From NCBI GenBank assembly GCA_034086685.1, contig JAXDZY010000049.1, positions 1 through 8,917 of the forward strand: a DNA stretch of 8,917 nucleotides. The letters run 5' to 3'. A program made the translations under genes and the position numbers. Positions 5,582-8,917 of this stretch are shown piece by piece. Below the pieces are notes generated by a model. The model worked only from the letters and a program-made list of their open reading frames with translations, was not told the DNA's origin and made no database searches. The number at the start of each line of letters is the position of its first letter. The stretch's first letter is position 1. The DNA comes from TWA4 sp034086685. Lineage in GTDB: Bacteria; Bacillota; Clostridia; Lachnospirales; Lachnospiraceae.

Positions 5582-6358
5582 TTACTGTTTTTTCCGTGCA
5601 TAGCCATATCCATAACCATATCCATGTCCCTTTTTACCAGCAGATGTAAGATCGGGAATCGTTCCGATAATAGTAAGAGCAAAACGTTCTTCCAGATCCT
5701 TTTCACTCTTGATCGTATCATCCAGAAAATAAATAACAATTATAATCACACAGACCAGAACTGCTCCCAGAATTTCTCCTATAGCTGTATTTTTCAGATA
5801 ACTGGGTGTACAGAATGTCTCAGGAAGAACAGGCGAATCGATTATTTTCATGGAACTTCCTTCTACAATATTCCCTATATAATCACCTGCGATACCAGCA
5901 AGTGCCGAAGCAACATCAAATGCTGCCTGCGGAGATTCCAGTTCCACACTAACTGAAATAATTTCCGTATCATTCTGAAGCGTTGCTGTAACCGCACCAG
6001 ACAGTTTTTCATATGTATATTCATCATACCCCGCTTCTTCGACTGCTTTCAGCAAAATTTCCCTGCTTACAAGAATCTTTGCATAGCTGTTGGCCAGAGA
6101 TCTTGCAGCAGACACATCAGAACTGGATGAAATATATGACTCCGAATCAATACTGGCATTGCGGTTATTGACATAGGCAGTAAACTCTGTTTTATACATG
6201 GGTGTTACGCACAGCTTCGTCACCATATACGATACGCTTCCTGACAAAAGTGCTGCAACAACAATCAGCCAGGCCCATTTCCACAAAACCTGCAGAATTT
6301 CCAGAAGATTAATCACAGTCTCTTCTTCTGTAAACTGATTATTCATGTTATTATCCAT
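5582..6358 (-). CDS. cpsC: CpsC/Wzz-type chain-length determinant and kinase activator
   Basis: This membrane adaptor has two transmembrane helices; its cytoplasmic C-terminus activates the CpsD kinase. Order in 258 aa: cytoplasmic N-terminus with a TVINLLEILQVLWKW motif (14-28), TM1 (about 29-48), extracellular Wzz domain (50-190) including TPMYKTEF (52-59), the Pro-rich membrane-proximal segment DSPVLPETFCTP (174-185), TM2 (about 193-212), then the cytoplasmic stretch DDTIKSEKDLEERF and IIGTIPDL (230-237). The tail is unusual: GYGYGYGYA flanked by GKKGH and RKKQ, four alternating tyrosines (Y247, Y249, Y251, Y253), encoded by a hexanucleotide repeat. The ribosome binding site AAGGAG is 6-7 bases before the ATG. 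The gap to the upstream secreted-protein gene is 19 bp. Confidence 0.93.
   Translation of the reverse strand: MDNNMNNQFTEEETVINLLEILQVLWKWAWLIVVAALLSGSVSYMVTKLCVTPMYKTEFTAYVNNRNASIDSESYISSSSDVSAARSLANSYAKILVSREILLKAVEEAGYDEYTYEKLSGAVTATLQNDTEIISVSVELESPQAAFDVASALAGIAGDYIGNIVEGSSMKIIDSPVLPETFCTPSYLKNTAIGEILGAVLVCVIIIVIYFLDDTIKSEKDLEERFALTIIGTIPDLTSAGKKGHGYGYGYGYARKKQ
5600..5629 (-). repeat. Hexanucleotide repeat encoding the Gly-Tyr tail
   Basis: Five imperfect 6-bp units (ATAGCC, ATATCC, ATAACC, ATATCC, ATGTCC on the plus strand) encode GHGYGYGYGY. Unit gain or loss keeps the reading frame, so tail length could vary between strains without disrupting the protein. Confidence 0.8.
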
Positions 6359-6377
6359 AAAAATCTCCTTAGCATTT

Positions 6378-8654
6378 TTACTGAACTATAATTCCCGCCG
6401 CATCAGACACCAATGAAGTGCCATTGCCATCAGTTATTACGCAGCGATATTTCTGTCCATCCCGGGCCGCCGTGATCGGAACCTGAAGTGTATCCGTTTT
6501 ATTTCCGATCTGCCCCGATGCTTTCCAGACGGTACTTCCCACGTTCTGATACTCCCACTGATAGCTTAAACCTTTCCCTTCTGCGGTCACAATAAAGACA
6601 GCGATATCTCCCACTGAACCGGTATAATCTTCCGGCTGACCGGTAATTAAAACCGTATCTGATTCATTTCCCACATAAAGTGCTGCGGCATCAGATGTTG
6701 CACTGCTTCCGCAGTCATCCGTAATCACACAACGGTATTTCTGACCATCTCTGGCTTCTGTAACCGGCACTCTCAACGTGTCAGTTTTATTTCCATTCTG
6801 CCCCGATGCTTTCCAGACGGTGCTTCCCACGTTCTGATACTCCCACTGATAAGTCAGGCTGTCACCGACCGCAATTACAGTAAACACTGCGGTATCTCCA
6901 ACCTCACCAACATAGTTTTCCGGCTGACCGGTAATTGCCAGTTTTTCCGACTCTTTTACAATACGCAGAACAGCCGCATCAGATGTTGCACTGCTTCCGC
7001 AGTCATCCGTAATCACACAACGGTATTTCTGACCATCTCTGGCTTCTGTGACCTGTACTTTCAGTGCAGCTGTCTTATTTCCACTCTGTCCTGAGGTTTT
7101 CCATGCAGTATTTCCGGCATTCTGATACTGCCATTGGTAATGCAGCCCGCTACCATTTGCTTCAACTGTAAAAACAGCGGTATCTCCAACAGATCCGGAA
7201 TAATCGGACGGCTGTTTTGTGATTTCCAGCACCTGCTCTGCTTTTTCAATATGGATTGCAGCTTCACCTGATGTTACGGTTTCTCCATTGCAATCTGTAA
7301 CAATACATCTGTACTTCTGTCCGTCTCTGCTTTCAATAACCGGTACATTCAAAGTATCAGTCATATTTCCGTCCTGACCTGAATTTCTCCAGACAGAGGA
7401 ACCTGCGTTACAGTACTGCCACTGATAATTCACTCCCTTTCCTGTCACCTGAACTGCAAAAGAAGCCGTATCTCCGACTTTTCCGGTATAATCCTGAGGA
7501 TCCTGTGTAATTGCAAGCGTGATTTCTATCGGTAAATCACCGTCCTGAACCGTATAATCTTCTCCTCCCATAGGATACTGTGCATTAAAATCATCAGTTT
7601 TATATTCTTCATCACGAACATGATTTCCAAAGTTTGCCTCACATTTCAGGAAATAACTGTAGGCAGAACGTCCTGCATCCCAGGTTGAATCCACATTGTA
7701 ATACCGGTCACGAAGCTGTACAATATTCCAGCCGTGCGCTCCTCCATTCCCTTTACCGGAAATCAGGCGCGCATCCACATCTTCTTCCAGTGCCAGGCGG
7801 TAAAATAGAATTGCATACCCCTGACACACTGAAGTCCCATCAATCAGTGCACCATAAGCAGTATACTTGATCTTATATTCATCATCCTCAAGATTAGCAT
7901 AATCATATGTTACATTCTCGCAGATATAGTCATAAATACTTTTTATCTTTGTATAATCACTCTGACCATCCAAATTCAGACTGGACAGTAATTCCTGCAC
8001 TGCCTGATCTACTTTTCTTTCCTGATCCAAAGTCGTATAATATGTAACTGTATATGTCAAAGATATATAATAGATATTATTCTGAATATAATAGCTCCCT
8101 TCCATACGCCAGCCCGCATACTGCCATCTCAGATAATCACCTTCAACTGGATTGCCTGTATGAATCATCGCTGCATCAGAAATACTATGCGATAAAGAAG
8201 AATCATATCTTTCTGCCTGGATTCCTATGGTAATAGTTCCTGTACGTGTCTTTAAATACTCACGCATCGCCTTACCTGCATCCTCAATGGAAGTATGATA
8301 TTTCACATCAGAAACGGAAGAAGCAGCATAACTGGATGTTTTCGGTTCTTTCAAATCGGATTCATCAATAACATCTTCATAAAGAGGATTAATGAATACC
8401 TCTCTGATTCCAACTGATGCTTTTTCCAGCATCTCAACTTCTGAGGACTCTTCGGTCACCATTTCCTGTGAACTTTCTTCAGACAAAGCAGTTTCTGAAG
8501 AATCTCCTGAAGATTCCTCTGAAGACTCCTCAAAAGATTCTTCTAATATCGTATCGGAGGATGTTTCTGCATCTTTCCCTTCTGCCAGTACACTGACAGA
8601 TTGAACAAATAACATTATCATGCATAGTATCAATGCCAATAAACGTTTTTTCAT
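6378..8654 (-). CDS. Secreted transglutaminase-like protein with four Ig-like repeats
   Basis: This first gene of the operon encodes 758 aa. A signal peptide (MKKRLLALILCMIMLF...SVLA, cleavage predicted after A24) is followed by a Ser/Glu-rich low-complexity segment (33-72). A conserved-looking region follows (about 85-235), then a transglutaminase/protease-like core with a Cys-His-Asp triad: C277 in GTSVCQGYA, H307 in GGAHGWN, D322 in YYNVDSTWD. Four Ig-like domains follow, at about 378-469, 474-566, 570-662 and 666-757, with an exact 96-residue period (YRC cysteines 450, 546, 642, 738). Transglutaminase-like folds of this type may crosslink proteins or act as proteases; the substrate is unknown. 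The Ig repeats probably bind surface glycan or protein. No LPXTG, SLH or other anchor is seen, so the protein is released or held by its repeats. GAGGAG at 8662-8667 is a strong ribosome binding site 7 bases from the ATG. It is co-transcribed with the tyrosine-phosphorylation module. Confidence 0.88.
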   Translation of the reverse strand: MKKRLLALILCMIMLFVQSVSVLAEGKDAETSSDTILEESFEESSEESSGDSSETALSEESSQEMVTEESSEVEMLEKASVGIREVFINPLYEDVIDESDLKEPKTSSYAASSVSDVKYHTSIEDAGKAMREYLKTRTGTITIGIQAERYDSSLSHSISDAAMIHTGNPVEGDYLRWQYAGWRMEGSYYIQNNIYYISLTYTVTYYTTLDQERKVDQAVQELLSSLNLDGQSDYTKIKSIYDYICENVTYDYANLEDDEYKIKYTAYGALIDGTSVCQGYAILFYRLALEEDVDARLISGKGNGGAHGWNIVQLRDRYYNVDSTWDAGRSAYSYFLKCEANFGNHVRDEEYKTDDFNAQYPMGGEDYTVQDGDLPIEITLAITQDPQDYTGKVGDTASFAVQVTGKGVNYQWQYCNAGSSVWRNSGQDGNMTDTLNVPVIESRDGQKYRCIVTDCNGETVTSGEAAIHIEKAEQVLEITKQPSDYSGSVGDTAVFTVEANGSGLHYQWQYQNAGNTAWKTSGQSGNKTAALKVQVTEARDGQKYRCVITDDCGSSATSDAAVLRIVKESEKLAITGQPENYVGEVGDTAVFTVIAVGDSLTYQWEYQNVGSTVWKASGQNGNKTDTLRVPVTEARDGQKYRCVITDDCGSSATSDAAALYVGNESDTVLITGQPEDYTGSVGDIAVFIVTAEGKGLSYQWEYQNVGSTVWKASGQIGNKTDTLQVPITAARDGQKYRCVITDGNGTSLVSDAAGIIVQ
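6381..7523 (-). repeat. Four tandem 288-bp Ig-like repeats
   Basis: The repeats follow a 288-bp (96-codon) period. The consensus runs QPxDYxGxVGDTAVFTV, then YQWQYxNxGSTVWKxSGQ, GNKTxTLxVPVTxARDGQ and KYRCVITD. Repeats 2 and 3 share 74 identical bases (6688-6761 against 6976-7049). Repeats 3 and 4 share a block at 6510-6570 against 6798-6858 with one mismatch. Repeat 1 is the most divergent and repeat 4 lacks the DDCG cysteine. This pattern suggests recent duplication or gene conversion. Confidence 0.9.
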
Positions 8655-8661
8655 ATGTTTT

Positions 8662-8667
8662 CTCCTC
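8662..8667 (-). promoter_or_regulatory. Ribosome binding site of the first operon gene
   Basis: GAGGAG on the minus strand, 7 bases before the ATG at 8654. It fixes the start of the secreted protein. Confidence 0.85.
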
Positions 8668-8679
8668 GTGTTCTTAACG

Positions 8680-8710
8680 GGACAGCCGCCTTATAAAAAA
8701 GCGGCTGTCC
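8680..8710 (-). promoter_or_regulatory. Perfect 10-bp-stem hairpin in the operon leader
   Basis: GGACAGCCGC (8680-8689) and GCGGCTGTCC (8701-8710) are a perfect inverted repeat with an 11-base AT-rich loop. It lies between the promoter and the ribosome binding site, about 5-10 bases from the predicted transcription start, so the mRNA would begin with this hairpin. It has no U-tract after it on either strand, so it is not a usual terminator. A 5' mRNA-stabilising hairpin or a repressor operator are the likely roles. Confidence 0.7.
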
Positions 8711-8722
8711 AAATCTCTGTTC

Positions 8723-8752
8723 ATAATATCACATATATTCGCCTAAGTGCAA
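8723..8752 (-). promoter_or_regulatory. Sigma-A-type promoter of the five-gene operon
   Basis: On the minus strand TTGCAC (-35, 8747-8752) is followed after 18 bp by TATTAT (-10, 8723-8728), with a TG one base upstream of the -10 (extended -10). The region upstream is AT-rich. The predicted start is near 8716, giving a leader of about 60 bases that contains the 8680-8710 hairpin. No other promoter is seen between the five genes. Confidence 0.65.
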
Positions 8753-8809
8753 CGATATTTATGACTAATTTATATTATCACCACTTTACAACTTTTTGAA
8801 TAAAAAATA

Positions 8810-8878
8810 TCGTACAGGGACTTTCTGATGTATAATAAGCTTGCTACAACTATTACAAAGGAAAGTGACCCTGTACGA
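8810..8878. repeat. 10-bp inverted repeat pair bracketing a TATAAT
   Basis: TCGTACAGGG (8810-8819) and CCCTGTACGA (8869-8878) are perfect inverted copies, 49 bp apart. Between them is a consensus TATAAT (8831-8836) on the plus strand, without a good -35. The pair could be two operator half-sites, the ends of a small invertible segment, or chance. See findings. Confidence 0.55.
8831..8836 (+). promoter_or_regulatory. Possible plus-strand -10 box pointing out of the window
   Basis: A perfect TATAAT follows the string CTTTCTGATG. The -35 position (around 8808-8813) reads TATCGT, a poor match, and overlaps the first arm of the inverted repeat. If real, it drives a gene beyond 8917, with GGAAAG at 8861-8866 as a possible ribosome binding site. 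Weakly supported. Confidence 0.3.
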
Positions 8879-8917
8879 CAAACTCATTATACAACGAAAA
8901 GAACCTGATTGGTAGAC

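Noticed and set aside
6378..7523. Regular repeats as a possible CRISPR array
   Set aside because: The 288-bp period is in frame and encodes Ig-like domains; there are no short repeats with unique spacers.
8392..8604. 70-aa plus-strand Ser/Asp-rich frame
   Set aside because: Mirror of the Ser/Glu low-complexity coding segment of the secreted protein. The repeated TC/GA-rich DNA keeps the opposite strand open too.
8680..8710. Hairpin as an intrinsic terminator
   Set aside because: No U-run follows the stem on either strand, and no gene ends there.
8865..8915. Micro-frame GTG...TAG (16 codons) downstream of the TATAAT
   Set aside because: Too short to judge, with a ribosome binding site that overlaps the start. 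It could be the beginning of something outside the window, but nothing in it is recognisable.

Overview
The window looks like a chromosomal accessory region of a low-to-moderate GC Firmicute, most probably a gut Lachnospiraceae-type Clostridium relative (Blautia, Dorea or Ruminococcus gnavus group). This is inferred from strong AGGAG-type ribosome binding sites, the CpsB/CpsC/CpsD tyrosine-phosphorylation module, the Ig-repeat transglutaminase-like secreted protein and the IS66-type element. No RNA gene, CRISPR array or replication origin was seen.

Left third (1-3170): a complete IS66-family insertion sequence (347-2991) with tnpA, tnpB and tnpC on the minus strand and 24-bp terminal inverted repeats (one mismatch). 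A hairpin terminator lies just inside its left end. It sits inside a decayed plus-strand gene. When the element and one copy of the flanking AAAAAAC duplication are removed, the two flanks join in frame. The joined frame encodes the C-terminal helix-turn-helix of a CitB/DcuR-type response regulator (two-component system). The receiver domain is not recognisable, so the gene was probably already truncated or frameshifted.

Right two thirds (3201-8654): one tight minus-strand operon of five genes with gaps of 15-28 bp and one 14-bp overlap. In transcription order they are: a secreted transglutaminase-like protein with four Ig-like repeats; a CpsC/Wzz-type membrane adaptor with an unusual Gly-Tyr repeat tail; a CpsD-type bacterial tyrosine kinase; a CpsB-type PHP phosphotyrosine phosphatase; and a membrane-anchored NodB-fold protein that has lost the catalytic residues of polysaccharide deacetylases. 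A sigma-A-like promoter (8723-8752), a perfect 10-bp-stem hairpin at the very start of the predicted transcript and a strong ribosome binding site precede the first gene.

How the genes may work together (inference): CpsC activates CpsD, CpsD autophosphorylates on its C-terminal tyrosines and CpsB reverses this. Such modules normally head capsule or exopolysaccharide operons. Here no glycosyltransferase, flippase or polymerase is present, and the operon begins with a secreted putative protein-modifying or adhesive protein and ends with a pseudo-deacetylase. The most interesting hypothesis is a stand-alone tyrosine-phosphorylation module controlling a cell-surface system rather than the usual capsule cluster head.

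Right edge (8655-8917): regulatory DNA only. Besides the operon promoter and leader hairpin, a separate 10-bp inverted repeat pair (8810-8819 and 8869-8878) brackets a consensus TATAAT that points out of the window.
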